From: DASQFY01 sp036397815
Lineage (GTDB): Bacteria > Chloroflexota > Limnocylindria > QHBO01
Length of the DNA: 64,000 bases
NCBI GenBank assembly: GCA_036397815.1
Contig: DASWIE010000062.1
Span: 1 to 64,000 of the forward strand
Direction of reading: 5' to 3'
Part shown: positions 1 to 8,669 of the stretch, one piece after another
Layout of the letters: each line of letters opens with the position of its first letter
Position numbering within the stretch: the first letter of the stretch is position 1
The notes under the pieces: model-generated
What the model was told of the DNA's origin: nothing
The model's input: only the letters and a program-made list of their open reading frames with translations
Database searches by the model: none
Translations under genes and position numbers: made by a program

Positions 1-2
1 GC

Positions 3-158
3 CTCGCCATGCCGCGCGCCGAGCGCGCGCGACGCCTGGCGCTGCTGCGGGCCGGGGTCGAGCGCGAGGACATCACCTGGTGGCTGCACCGCCAGCTTCT
101 CGATCTGGGCCGGGTCGCGGCTCGCCGCGAGGCGGACGGCGAAGGCGGGTCGACCTAG
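3..158 (+). CDS. otsA: trehalose-6-phosphate synthase, C-terminal end (partial)
   Basis: Only the last 51 codons are in the window; the gene begins to the left of it. The visible tail runs through ERARRLALLRAGVERED and ITWWLHRQLLDLG before a TAG stop. This resembles the C-terminal helices of GT20 trehalose-6-phosphate synthases, where an arginine-rich ALR-x-V segment is followed by a D-x-x-W-W helix. The family joins UDP-glucose and glucose-6-phosphate to make trehalose-6-phosphate in the cytoplasm. The assignment rests on this short tail from memory of the family, so it is moderate. No catalytic residue lies in the visible part. Confidence 0.5.
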   Translation, partial: LAMPRAERARRLALLRAGVEREDITWWLHRQLLDLGRVAARREADGEGGST

Positions 159-159
159 C

Positions 160-383
160 TGTCGCCACGTGCTCCATCTGAGCCTCCATTCCCGAACCCA
201 CCGCGGGTTGCGCTCGGTTATCCGCAGCAGATCGGCCGGGATCGGGTAGATGTGGTCCAGCTCGTCAGTGTCGATCAACGCGTGAGCAGTTCCCTCGGCC
301 TGAAGCCCGGAGAGACAGACCTCGAACGCGGCCGACGACTTGCCCACGCCTGCGGGACCGGAGATGACCAGCGCGTCCGTCAT
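160..383 (-). pseudogene. truncated P-loop kinase/AAA-type ATPase remnant
   Basis: From an ATG at 383 the minus strand reads MTDALVISGPAGVGKSSAAF, a clean Walker A motif (GPAGVGKS). It continues into a segment containing DTDELDHIYP and LLRITERN, as in small actinobacterial and chloroflexal P-loop kinase-like proteins. Family resemblance fades after about 60 residues. The frame stays open to the window edge, but only by running antisense across the otsA 3' end, so I read it as a gene that lost its C-terminal two thirds. The left boundary given is approximate. A short intact gene is a less likely alternative. Confidence 0.45.
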
Positions 384-394
384 ACAGTGAGACC

Positions 395-919
395 GTGACC
401 GCGCAGCCAAGCAACGTCGGGTTCCCAAGCGTCGATGACGTCAGCGTGACCTCGGTCCCGCGCCTTCACGGCTTCGTCGGTGCGGCCACGGAGTTGCGGC
501 TGGCGATCGCGCTCAGGGCGATGATCGCCCCCGGTCTGAACGTAGCCGTCGGCCGATCGGCCGACGGTCGGGCGGTGACGAATCGCGCCGAGAGGAACAT
601 AATCTCGGCTGTCCGGGCGCAGGACGCCGCCCCGGTTTTCAGCGCCCGGCTGACGGCCAGAGGTGGCATGGCGATGGCCACGAGCCAAGCGGTCGACTGC
701 ACCTGCCGGCATTCGGTGGACTGCAACCATGAGTGCCACGGACGGCACTGCGATCCGAGGGAGCAGGTCTGCTCGATCGAGTTCCTGCCCGATGATGGCG
801 GCCTGACGCGGTGGGGGTGTCCCGACTGCAGTCCGGGCCTGGGGATGCCCCACCTGGCGGGCTGTCAGGCGAACCTCCGCTCCAAGCCGACCGATCACAC
901 AACCGTCCGGCTGATCTGA
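395..919 (+). CDS. hypothetical Cys-rich protein (doubtful)
   Basis: This is an open frame of 174 codons from a GTG, with high third-position GC. I do not recognise a family. The C-terminal half is rich in Cys and His: CTC at about residues 101-103, further Cys at about 109, 113, 118 and 125, then a CPDC pair near 141-144 and a last Cys near 155. That pattern could form a zinc-binding knuckle. The first 80 residues look like low-information sequence. The ORF starts 12 bp from the divergent P-loop remnant and ends directly before an epimerase remnant in the same frame, so it may be a by-product of a decaying region. Confidence 0.3.
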   Translation: MTAQPSNVGFPSVDDVSVTSVPRLHGFVGAATELRLAIALRAMIAPGLNVAVGRSADGRAVTNRAERNIISAVRAQDAAPVFSARLTARGGMAMATSQAVDCTCRHSVDCNHECHGRHCDPREQVCSIEFLPDDGGLTRWGCPDCSPGLGMPHLAGCQANLRSKPTDHTTVRLI

Positions 920-934
920 ACCGGGACCGCCGAG

Positions 935-1167
935 ATCCTCCGCTCCGGCCGGCCTGCCGCCTTCGATCGAACGCGCAGCGCCGTCATCGACCTCGAGCGG
1001 CTGGTCACGACCGACCCGAGGCTGGAGGGCGTCATCCTCCAATACGGCCGGCTGTACGGCCTGGCACCTGGGCGACGACGCCGCGCGAACCACCCGCGGT
1101 CCATGTCGAGGCCGTGGCGCGCGCGGCCGCCCTCGCCGTGGATCGCGGCGCGCCCGGCATATACCAC
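935..1167 (+). pseudogene. NAD-dependent epimerase/dehydratase remnant (frameshifted, internally deleted)
   Basis: No single frame is intact. One frame (935 to about 1059) reads TRSAVIDLERLV, then GVILQYGRLYG, the central segment of extended SDR epimerases that ends in the YG-PGT turn. The match then jumps to another frame at about 1060 (PGTW) and continues with AVHVEAVARAAALAVDRGAPGIY to about 1167, which resembles the VHVDD-A-RAA...GIYN part of the same family. About 30-60 residues normally found between PGTW and VHV are missing, and there is no N-terminal Rossmann motif. I conclude it is a dead fragment. Confidence 0.6.
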
Positions 1168-1276
1168 AAACGATGGGCCGGTCAGCCGAGGGCGCCGGAC
1201 GACGCTTCGGAGGCCGCTGACCTGTGTGGTGCGGTACCGACAGACAGGTGCCCTGGCAGGGACGGCGGTGGTGGTG

Positions 1277-1349
1277 CGCGCCCGGCAGGAATCGAACCCG
1301 CGACCTGATGGTCCGAAGCCACCCGCTCTGTCCGCTGAGCTACGGGCGC
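1277..1349 (-). tRNA. tRNA-Arg (anticodon UCG)
   Basis: The minus strand folds into a complete cloverleaf. The acceptor is GCGCCCG paired with CGGGCGC (1343-1349 with 1278-1284), and the D arm contains TAGCTCAGCGG. The anticodon stem GGTGG/CCATC carries loop CTTCGGA, giving anticodon TCG. The T arm is GCGGG TTCGATT CCTGC. The discriminator is G at 1277, and a genomic CCA is not clearly encoded. The first 41 nt are duplicated exactly at 4630-4670. Confidence 0.93.
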
Positions 1350-1352
1350 GCG
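1309..1352. repeat. 44-bp direct repeat, copy 1 (5' half of tRNA-Arg)
   Basis: Positions 1309-1352 are identical over 44 bp to 4630-4673. The repeat covers tRNA nucleotides 1-41 (minus strand), from 3 bp outside the 5' end through the anticodon stem-loop. The flanks differ immediately on both sides. This copy belongs to the intact tRNA, so it is the reconstituted side of a possible integration event. Confidence 0.9.
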
Positions 1353-1587
1353 TTTCACGCTCAAACAGAGCGGAAAAGTGGAAAGTTGCCTTGGCCACAG
1401 CGCTCAGAGAGACCAACATTGGCGCCGATCTTCGGAATCCCGCCATCGGAGCTTTAAGCCACGCGACCGGCCACTCCCACCGCCGCTATCGTAACCCGCG
1501 GCGACCTGGCCGCCAAACCTCATGGGCCGTGGCCGAGCTGGGTGCATGCCCGTTTCGATCAACGATGGGCGGCGTACCATCAGTCGT

Positions 1588-4464
1588 ATGCCAGCCAAGC
1601 CGGCACACCGGCGGCGGGAGCCCCGCGCGCCGACGGCGCCGACGGCGCCGACGGGGACAGTCGCCTTCCTGTTCACCGACATCGAGGGCTCAACCCGCCT
1701 GGCCCGCAGCCTGCCCGATGCCTACGAGTCGCTCCTCGAGCGCCATCGGTCGATCCTGCGCGAGGCGTTTGCTCGCCACGCTGGATTCGAGGTTGGGACC
1801 GAGGGCGACTCGTTCTTCGTGGCCTTCGGTAGCCCGCTGCATGCAGTGGTCGCCGCCGCGGAGGGTCAGCGCGCGCTGACCGCCGCACAATGGCTGCCCG
1901 GCGCCGATCTGCGCGTGCGGATGGGTTTGCATCTCGGCGAGGCGACGCACAGAGACGGGGATTACGTCGGGCTCGAGGTCCACCGCGCTGCCCGCATTGC
2001 GGCAGCCGGCCACGGCGGCCAGGTGCTGGTCTCGCAGGCGATGGCGGCGGTCCTCGGCGATCGGTTGCCCGAAGAGCTGGCTCTGCGTGAGCTCGGCGAG
2101 TTTCGTCTGAAGGACTTCGATGCGCCGGGACACCTGTACCAGCTCATCGGCCCCGGCCTGCGAGCCGAGTTTGCGGGGCTTCGGTCGGTCGGGATGGAGC
2201 TGACCAATCTGCCTGCGCAGCTGACCTCCTTCGTCGGCCGCGAGCGCGAGCTGGCGCAGCTCGGGGCGCTGGCGGAGACGCATCGACTGGTGACCCTGAT
2301 CGGCACCGGCGGCACGGGCAAGACGAGGCTCATGCTCCAGCTTGCGGCTGAGCTGGTGGGGCGCCGTGGGGACGGCGTCTGGCTGGTCGAGCTGGCCCCG
2401 GTGGCCAGCCCCGATCTCATCGTCGGCGAGGTCGCCCGGGCGCTCGGCGTGCGTGACGAGCCCGGACGGGCGCTACTCGAGACGCTGGTCGATTTTCTGC
2501 GATCGAAGTCCCTGGTGCTGCTGCTCGACAACTGCGAGCATGTCATCGGCGCGGCCGCGGATCTGGTCGATCGCCTGCTCGCGGCCTGTCCATCAGTGGC
2601 CGTGCTGGCGTCGAGCCGTGAGGCCCTCGGGGTGGCTGGCGAGACGGTCTTCCAGGTGCCATCGCTAGTCGTGCCTGGCCCGATCGGCGGGGGTGAGGAT
2701 CATGACCAGCCGGCGATGGGTTGGTTCGAGGAGACCGCCGCGGCTGACGCGGTCCGCCTGTTCGTCGATCGAGCGACCGCGGTGCTGTCGTCCTTTGCGC
2801 TGACTCCTGATAACGCGCCGGCGGTCGCCGAGATCTGCCGTCGCCTTGACGGCATCCCGCTCGCGATCGAGCTCGCCGCCGCGCGGGTCACCCACCTATC
2901 CGCGCAGGACATCGCGCTGGGGCTGGGCGACCGCTTCCGGCTCCTGACCGGCGGCCGCCGCAGCGCGGTACCCCGCCAGCAGACGCTGCAGGCGCTGATC
3001 GACTGGAGCTGGGACCTGCTGAGCGAGACCGACCGCCGACTCCTGCGGCGCCTGTCGGTCTTCGCGGGGGGCTGCACCTTGCAGGCGGCGGCGGCCGTCA
3101 CCTGGCTGGACGAAGACGATGGCGACGCGAGTCACGACGAGGCGGACGCGCTGCCCAACACGCTCGACGGCCTCGGCCGCCTGGTCGACCGTTCTCTGCT
3201 CCTCGCCGACCAGAGCGGACCCACGCGCTATCGACTACTCGAGACGATTCGCCAGTACGCCGGCGAGCGGCTGGCTGGCGCAGGGGAGGTGTCGGCGCTA
3301 CGCGGCCGCCACCTTGCGTTCTTCCTGGATCTCGCGCTCCAGGCCGAGCCCGCGCTGCGGGGGCCGGAGATGGTCGCCTGGCTCGACCGCCTAGGCTCCG
3401 AGGCCGAGAACCTGAGCGCCGCGCTGGAGTGGTCGTTCGAGGCGGAGCCAGAGGCTGCGCTCCGCCTGTCTATCGCGATGACGTGGTACTGGCGATCGCG
3501 ATCGTATGGTTTAGAAGGCGTCGAACGGCTGACTCAGGCGGCCGACCTCGCCTTGACGCTGCCGCCTGCTGCGCCTCCCGCCGCTCGCGAGCGAACGATC
3601 CTGGTGGCGAGGGCGCTTGCGGCCGCCGCCAGCGCGTCGTTGGCTGGGGGGAGTCCGAGCGCGGGCTGGCGATGGGCCGAGGAAGCGGTGGCGCTGGCCC
3701 GCCGCGCCGAGGACGATGCGGCGCTGACAGAGGCGCTCATCTCCCTGGCGATGACGACGGAGCTCTCGGGACAGGAGGGCTGGGTGCGTAACGCGTGGGA
3801 TGAGCTGATCCGGCTGGCCGAGTCCAGGCGCGACTGGTTCCTACTTGGCATAAGCGAGGCGAGCCTTGCCTATTGGGATGTGGCTGACGGTGGTGACCTG
3901 GCGGCCGCAGATGCCCGGCTCCTGAGGGCGAGCGAGGCCGCAGATCGCTCCCGCAATCCGTTGGTGATCGCGTTCGCAGCTGAGAGTCGCGGCGAAATGA
4001 GCGGCCTCACCGGTCGGTTGGCCGATGCGCGCGAGTGGTTTGGCAGAGCGATCGCCGCATACGAGGAGATGGGCGACCGCAGATTCGTTCTCATCTCGCG
4101 CAGCGAACTCGCTCACGCCCTGCGCCGCGGGGGGCAGATCGAGGAGGCCGAGGCGCTCTACCGGGAAACGCTGCACGGCTGGCAGCATGCGGGCAACCGG
4201 GGCGCAATCGCCCACCAGCTGGAGTGCTTCGCGTTCGTGGCGATGGCGAAGCACGATCTGGTGCGCGCGGCCCGCCTGTTCGGTGCGGCGGAGGCGATCC
4301 GCGAGGTCGCGGAAGCAGCGATGGTCGCGGTCGAACGCGCGGAGTACGACGCCGCCATCAGACAGCTCCGCGACGGGCTCGACGCGACCGCTCTCGCTTC
4401 GGCATGGGCCGATGGCCGCCGCCTGACGACTGACGAGGCGGTTGCCCTGGCCCTCTCGGCCTGA
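1588..4464 (+). CDS. adenylate/guanylate cyclase-ATPase-TPR regulator
   Basis: This 958-residue protein has a class III nucleotidyl cyclase domain (about residues 22-190): FTDIEGST supplies the first metal-binding Asp and EGDSFFVAF the second. It is followed by an AfsR/NB-ARC-like STAND ATPase with Walker A GTGGTGKT near 239-246, Walker B LLLDNCE near 310 and the ASSREAL and GIPLAIELAAAR motifs. A winged-helix region (LLETIRQYAGERL) and a helical TPR-like C-terminus complete it. Such proteins are cytoplasmic signal-sensing regulators; the ligand cannot be read from sequence. I chose the ATG at 1588. An upstream in-frame ATG at 1522 would add 22 residues unlike the family, and neither start has a clear Shine-Dalgarno. 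A 9-bp tandem repeat just inside encodes APTAPTAPT. The gene is alone between the two tRNA repeats. Confidence 0.88.
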   Translation: MPAKPAHRRREPRAPTAPTAPTGTVAFLFTDIEGSTRLARSLPDAYESLLERHRSILREAFARHAGFEVGTEGDSFFVAFGSPLHAVVAAAEGQRALTAAQWLPGADLRVRMGLHLGEATHRDGDYVGLEVHRAARIAAAGHGGQVLVSQAMAAVLGDRLPEELALRELGEFRLKDFDAPGHLYQLIGPGLRAEFAGLRSVGMELTNLPAQLTSFVGRERELAQLGALAETHRLVTLIGTGGTGKTRLMLQLAAELVGRRGDGVWLVELAPVASPDLIVGEVARALGVRDEPGRALLETLVDFLRSKSLVLLLDNCEHVIGAAADLVDRLLAACPSVAVLASSREALGVAGETVFQVPSLVVPGPIGGGEDHDQPAMGWFEETAAADAVRLFVDRATAVLSSFALTPDNAPAVAEICRRLDGIPLAIELAAARVTHLSAQDIALGLGDRFRLLTGGRRSAVPRQQTLQALIDWSWDLLSETDRRLLRRLSVFAGGCTLQAAAAVTWLDEDDGDASHDEADALPNTLDGLGRLVDRSLLLADQSGPTRYRLLETIRQYAGERLAGAGEVSALRGRHLAFFLDLALQAEPALRGPEMVAWLDRLGSEAENLSAALEWSFEAEPEAALRLSIAMTWYWRSRSYGLEGVERLTQAADLALTLPPAAPPAARERTILVARALAAAASASLAGGSPSAGWRWAEEAVALARRAEDDAALTEALISLAMTTELSGQEGWVRNAWDELIRLAESRRDWFLLGISEASLAYWDVADGGDLAAADARLLRASEAADRSRNPLVIAFAAESRGEMSGLTGRLADAREWFGRAIAAYEEMGDRRFVLISRSELAHALRRGGQIEEAEALYRETLHGWQHAGNRGAIAHQLECFAFVAMAKHDLVRAARLFGAAEAIREVAEAAMVAVERAEYDAAIRQLRDGLDATALASAWADGRRLTTDEAVALALSA

Positions 4465-4629
4465 GTGCCAGACTCCAACCCCGTGGATTCCAACCTGAGC
4501 CGCTGCGACAGGTCCGCAATCCGTCTGCAACGGGCTGCCATCGGTGACGAACGGGGGCTCCCAGACAGCGGATAACTAGGGCTCGTTTGGTCGGCAAGCG
4601 ACGCTCGTGCCACAGCGCATCGGGGTATT

Positions 4630-4673
4630 TGGTCCGAAGCCACCCGCTCTGTCCGCTGAGCTACGGGCGCGCG
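4630..4673. repeat. 44-bp direct repeat, copy 2 (displaced tRNA-Arg 5' half)
   Basis: This is an exact copy of 1309-1352. The tRNA 3' half is absent: the sequence left of 4630 shows no T arm or acceptor strand, so this copy cannot make a tRNA. It marks the far boundary of a 3.3-kb segment whose only gene is the cyclase/ATPase regulator. The rest of 4465-4690 holds nothing I recognise. Confidence 0.88.
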
Positions 4674-4690
4674 AGCGCCCATTCTATCGG

Positions 4691-7600
4691 TCACAGCTCG
4701 GAGAGGCGGGACTCGGCTCGTTCCAAATGCGGGGTGGCGCGGAGCTTGCGGTAGACGCCGATGGCCTCCTCGAGGAGCGCATTGGCCTCGGCCGGGACCG
4801 CTTCGGCCAGTGCCTCGCGGGTGCGCGCAGCTTCGAATGGTACTGGGATGCGGTCAAAGGCGGCGATCGCGCGACGCAGTGCCGCCACGCCCTCGTCAGC
4901 GTCGCCCGACGCAAACAGCGTCCGGCCGTGCGCACGCTCGGCCAGGGCATCCAGCATCGGGTATCCCTGCCGCAGCTTTTCGAGGCGGGGAATGACCTCA
5001 CGCAGCTCGTCCCAGGCCTCGGTCGCCTCGAGACCATCGAGTGCGGCGGCGGCGGCCTCTACCCATCGCCAGCGCGGTGCCTCCCGCAGGACGTTGCGCG
5101 CGAGCTTGAGGCCCTCCCCGGTCGCGCCGCTCGCCACGAGAGCACCCGCCACCAGGCCCTCGACCGGGCCGGGAAGCTGCTCTTCCCAGAAGTGCGATCG
5201 GCGGGCGAGCGCCATCGCTCGTTCGGTATCGCCGCGGCGCGCGACGACGAGGGCCCCGAGACTCGGCCCGCCCTGGATGGCGATGCAGCGGACAGTGGCC
5301 TCGAGTTCATGATTGGCGAGGTGCTCATCCAGGACCCGCTCCACCTCGTCCCATTCCCCCAGCGCGTGGGCAGCCCGGATGACGGCGAAGCTGGCGTGCA
5401 TCTGATCGTGGGGTGACAGATCCCGTGCCAGCTCGCGGGACTGGCGGGCGAGCTCCAGCGACCGCACCACGTCGCCGCCAAACTCGAAGATCGAGGTCGC
5501 GGCCTCCGAGTAGTCGGACGATCGGCGCGCGGGTGACGAGATCCGCTCGATCGCCGGCAGCGCCTCCTCCATCACGCGCAGTGCGTCGGCGTATTCACCC
5601 TGGACCATATGCAGGTCGGTGAGGATGTCGGCGGCGATGAACCTGAGCGTCGGATCGTCAAGCTCGTCGGCGATCCGAGTCGCCTCACGGGCGGCGGCCA
5701 CACGCTGCTCCATCGGAATCGGATCGTCTCGGTCGCGCACGCTGAGCCATCTCGCAGCCATGCCCGCGAGCGCGACGAGGAGCGTTGCGCGCTCACGCCG
5801 GTCCTCCACGACCGCGAGCCCCTCGGCGATGAGAGCATCCGCGCTCACGAGGTCGGGCGGCTCGCGGAACGAGCCCGCCCGCACCGATACCATCGTGCCC
5901 CCTCGCCGGGCCAGCGACGCGACGCGCGCGCGCTCGCCCGGGTCACGCCGCGCGATCTCGAGCGCGGCGTTGAAGGCGGCGAGCGCCTCGTCTCCGTGGA
6001 ACGCAACCTCGTGATCGCGGCCGATCTGCTCGAAGGCGTCGAGCCGTTCCGCATCGGAGCTGGCCGCCGAGCGTGCCTGCTCGTGCAGCTCGGCCGCGCG
6101 GTCGGTGGCGAACCGCCGGCGGGCCGCTCGTCCAGCGGCGATAAGCGCCGCGAACGCCCGGCGGCGGAGGTCCTCCCTGGCAGCTGGATCGTCGAGCCAG
6201 GCAAGGTCGGAATCGTCACCCGCCACCGCGGTCCAGTAGTGGTGGGCGATCAGCTCGGCGAGCTCATCCGAGCGGTCTGCGGCCAACTTCTCGATCCAGG
6301 CCGCCACCTCGGCGTGCGCACGAGCACGCCGAGCCTTCGGCAGGCTCGCATATGCGACGTCGCGCACCAGGGCGTGCTTGAAGATGTACTCGGTCTGTCC
6401 CACCAGGGTGCTCATCGGTCGCACGAAGATCAGGCCCTTGCGCTCCAGGCTGATGAGGGCTTCGGCCACATCCTCGCCGCTCAACGCCTCGTCGACGGGC
6501 GCGGCCCAGAAGGTCCGGCCGATGACGGCCGCTTCCTGAAGGGCGCGCCGCTCGATCGGCGCCAGGGCGTCTACCCTGGCTGACAGGAGCGCCTGCACGC
6601 TGTCCGGGATCGGCGCCACGTCGATCGCGCGCACGGCGCGCCATCGGTCTCCATCCTGGGCGAGCGCCCCCTCGTCGATCAGCCGCTGGATGATCTCCTC
6701 AACGAAGAACGGGTTGCCTTCTGCCTTGGCCAGGATCTCCGCGCGCAGCGCGTCCGGGATCTCGGCGACCTCCAAAAGCCGCTCCAGCATCTCGCCGCTC
6801 TGGCGTTCCGTGAGTGGGCGGAGCGAGATCGCGGCGGCCGACTCGCCACCCGCCGGGAACCCCGGGTGTGACTCCGCGAACTCCGGGCGGGCCGTGGCCA
6901 GCAGGACGAGTGATCCATCGGTGCGGGTCGCGATCCGTTCGAGCATCTCGAGCACCGGCTCGCCAGCCCAGTGGAGGTCTTCGACCACCCAAACCGCCGG
7001 GCCGTTGGCGGCGCATGCGGTCGCGAAGCGCGGCCAGGCGCGAGCCAGGTCTTCAGCAGTGATCGCCGAGGCAGGCCCCGCGTCGAGCTGAATGCCGGCC
7101 GTCATCGCCAGCGCCGCGGCCGTCACCTCGACCTCGCCAGGAGGCAGGTTCAACGGCTCGAGCAGCTGGGCGAGGCGCTCGCGCAGGCGTTCGCGGACGA
7201 GGTCGACCGGCTCGTCGAGACCGATCTCGCAGGCGCCACGCAGGATCTCTGCCAGCGCCCAGTAGGTGATCCCGTGCCCCACCGCCAGGCATCGGCCGCG
7301 GAGCACGCTGACATCCGGATACTGCGCATCGGCCGCCGCCAGGAACTCGCTGCCGAGGCGCGTCTTGCCAATCCCGGCCGGTCCGTAGAGCACCACCATC
7401 CGCGGACGCCGCGCCTCGACCGCGTCGTCGAGCAGCCCGAGTAGGGTCGCCAGCTCGTGTTCGCGCCCGATCAGCGGGGCACGTAGCCCACGAACGCCCC
7501 GCACGCCGCGCGCAGCCTCGGGCAGGACGCCGAGGACCGGGCTCGCGCGCAGAGGCTGGGCCTTGCCCTTCAGCGCAAGCGTCATCGGAGCGTCGAACCG

Positions 7601-8113
7601 AAACTCGCGTCGCGCCGCCGCGCGGGTCCGCTCGCCGACCAGGATCATCCCGGGCTCCGCGGCCTGCTCCAGCCGAGCGGCGACGTTGACCGCGTCACCG
7701 GCCACGAGCCCGTGATCCGGCGCGTCGCCGATCGGAGCGACCACCTCCCCGGAGTTCACGCCGATGCGAACCTGCAGGGTCACGTGATGCTGCCGTTCGA
7801 AGTCGACGTTCAACTCGGCCAGCCGCGTCCGCATCTCGAGCGCCGCATGGAGGGCTCGCTCGGCGTCATCCTCCCGCACGGTTGGTACGCCGAAGACCGC
7901 CATGACGGCATCGCCGATGTATTTCTCCACCGTGCCGCCCCACGATTCGATCACCGCCGCCATGGCGACGAAATACGCGCCGAGCAGCGTCCGGAGCCGT
8001 TCGGGGTCGAGCTGTTCGCCAAGCGACGTTGAGCCGGTGACGTCGGCGAACAGGATCGTGACGATCTTCCGCGCTTCGCTGCTGCCTGGGCTGGCGACAG
8101 GGGGGCCCGCCAT
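4691..8113 (-). CDS. adenylate/guanylate cyclase-AAA ATPase-TPR regulator
   Basis: This is a protein of 1140 residues. The N-terminal class III cyclase domain has both metal-site regions, LFADVTGST (Asp24) and EKYIGDAVMAVFG (Asp68), plus the RIGVNSGEV strand. A linker with LKGKAQPLRA and LIGREHEL leads into an ATPase with Walker A GPAGIGKT (244-251) and a Walker B-like VWVVEDLHW. About 600 residues of helical repeats of TPR type follow. It has the same overall plan as the convergent gene at 1588-4464 but a different cyclase subtype and a longer repeat region. The ATG start at 8113 precedes the domain by only about 14 residues. The expected role is a cytoplasmic cNMP-linked or STAND-type regulator; its input signal is unknown. 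Confidence 0.88.
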   Translation of the reverse strand: MAGPPVASPGSSEARKIVTILFADVTGSTSLGEQLDPERLRTLLGAYFVAMAAVIESWGGTVEKYIGDAVMAVFGVPTVREDDAERALHAALEMRTRLAELNVDFERQHHVTLQVRIGVNSGEVVAPIGDAPDHGLVAGDAVNVAARLEQAAEPGMILVGERTRAAARREFRFDAPMTLALKGKAQPLRASPVLGVLPEAARGVRGVRGLRAPLIGREHELATLLGLLDDAVEARRPRMVVLYGPAGIGKTRLGSEFLAAADAQYPDVSVLRGRCLAVGHGITYWALAEILRGACEIGLDEPVDLVRERLRERLAQLLEPLNLPPGEVEVTAAALAMTAGIQLDAGPASAITAEDLARAWPRFATACAANGPAVWVVEDLHWAGEPVLEMLERIATRTDGSLVLLATARPEFAESHPGFPAGGESAAAISLRPLTERQSGEMLERLLEVAEIPDALRAEILAKAEGNPFFVEEIIQRLIDEGALAQDGDRWRAVRAIDVAPIPDSVQALLSARVDALAPIERRALQEAAVIGRTFWAAPVDEALSGEDVAEALISLERKGLIFVRPMSTLVGQTEYIFKHALVRDVAYASLPKARRARAHAEVAAWIEKLAADRSDELAELIAHHYWTAVAGDDSDLAWLDDPAAREDLRRRAFAALIAAGRAARRRFATDRAAELHEQARSAASSDAERLDAFEQIGRDHEVAFHGDEALAAFNAALEIARRDPGERARVASLARRGGTMVSVRAGSFREPPDLVSADALIAEGLAVVEDRRERATLLVALAGMAARWLSVRDRDDPIPMEQRVAAAREATRIADELDDPTLRFIAADILTDLHMVQGEYADALRVMEEALPAIERISSPARRSSDYSEAATSIFEFGGDVVRSLELARQSRELARDLSPHDQMHASFAVIRAAHALGEWDEVERVLDEHLANHELEATVRCIAIQGGPSLGALVVARRGDTERAMALARRSHFWEEQLPGPVEGLVAGALVASGATGEGLKLARNVLREAPRWRWVEAAAAALDGLEATEAWDELREVIPRLEKLRQGYPMLDALAERAHGRTLFASGDADEGVAALRRAIAAFDRIPVPFEAARTREALAEAVPAEANALLEEAIGVYRKLRATPHLERAESRLSEL

Positions 8114-8189
8114 GCCTTGGAGTCTACTGTCCTCCGGCCGTGATGCGCCCGCTACACTCCCCGGCAGACCGCCGCGCTTGGAGCGACCG

Positions 8190-8657
8190 ATGAATCAGCA
8201 GGCACCCGACGCCGACACGCTCTCAGGCACAGGGCGACCGGCGCAGGTCACCGTTGGCGCCGCAGTGCTGATCGCCTTCGGGGCGTTCATCAGCCTGGTC
8301 GGGCTGGCGCTGGCAGTCCTGGGAGGCCTCTTCCTGGACCTCGACAACCTCCCAACCTGGGTTGATCCGCCGACCGCCGAGTTCCGGGCGCTCTCGATCC
8401 TCGTAGCCGGCGCCGCCCTGGCCTTCGGGATCGTCCAGGTGGTGGCCGGCGTCCAGATCATGCGCGGCAGGAGCTGGGCCCAGGTCATTGGCATCGTCCT
8501 GGCGCTGGTGGGGGCGTTGGTCGCCGGGCTCGGCCTGTTGCAGGGGTTCGGTGCGAGCGCGACCGGCGTGACGACCATCTTCCTGCCAATCGTGGTGGCG
8601 TACCTGTACGCCGCCTGGGGCTTCGCGACCGCACCGGGGTGGTTCGTCCGGACCTGA
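8190..8657 (+). CDS. small integral membrane protein (about four TM helices)
   Basis: This hypothetical protein has 155 residues. After a polar N-terminus (MNQQAPDADTLSGTG) come four hydrophobic segments: around residues 20-47 (VLIAFGAFISLVGLALAVLG), 70-90, 97-118 and 125-145. It ends in WFVRT. I chose the ATG at 8190 because the frame upstream overlaps the divergent cyclase gene antisense and lacks family-like sequence. It is divergent from the regulator at 8113 with a 76-bp gap. No family assignment. Confidence 0.65.
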   Translation: MNQQAPDADTLSGTGRPAQVTVGAAVLIAFGAFISLVGLALAVLGGLFLDLDNLPTWVDPPTAEFRALSILVAGAALAFGIVQVVAGVQIMRGRSWAQVIGIVLALVGALVAGLGLLQGFGASATGVTTIFLPIVVAYLYAAWGFATAPGWFVRT

Positions 8658-8669
8658 CGGCCGGACCGG

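Noticed and set aside
160..383. Intact P-loop kinase gene continuing to the left edge
   Set aside because: The continuation would run antisense through the otsA 3' end and loses family resemblance after about 60 residues.
4630..4673. Second functional tRNA-Arg gene
   Set aside because: Only the 5' half is present; the T arm and acceptor 3' strand are absent.
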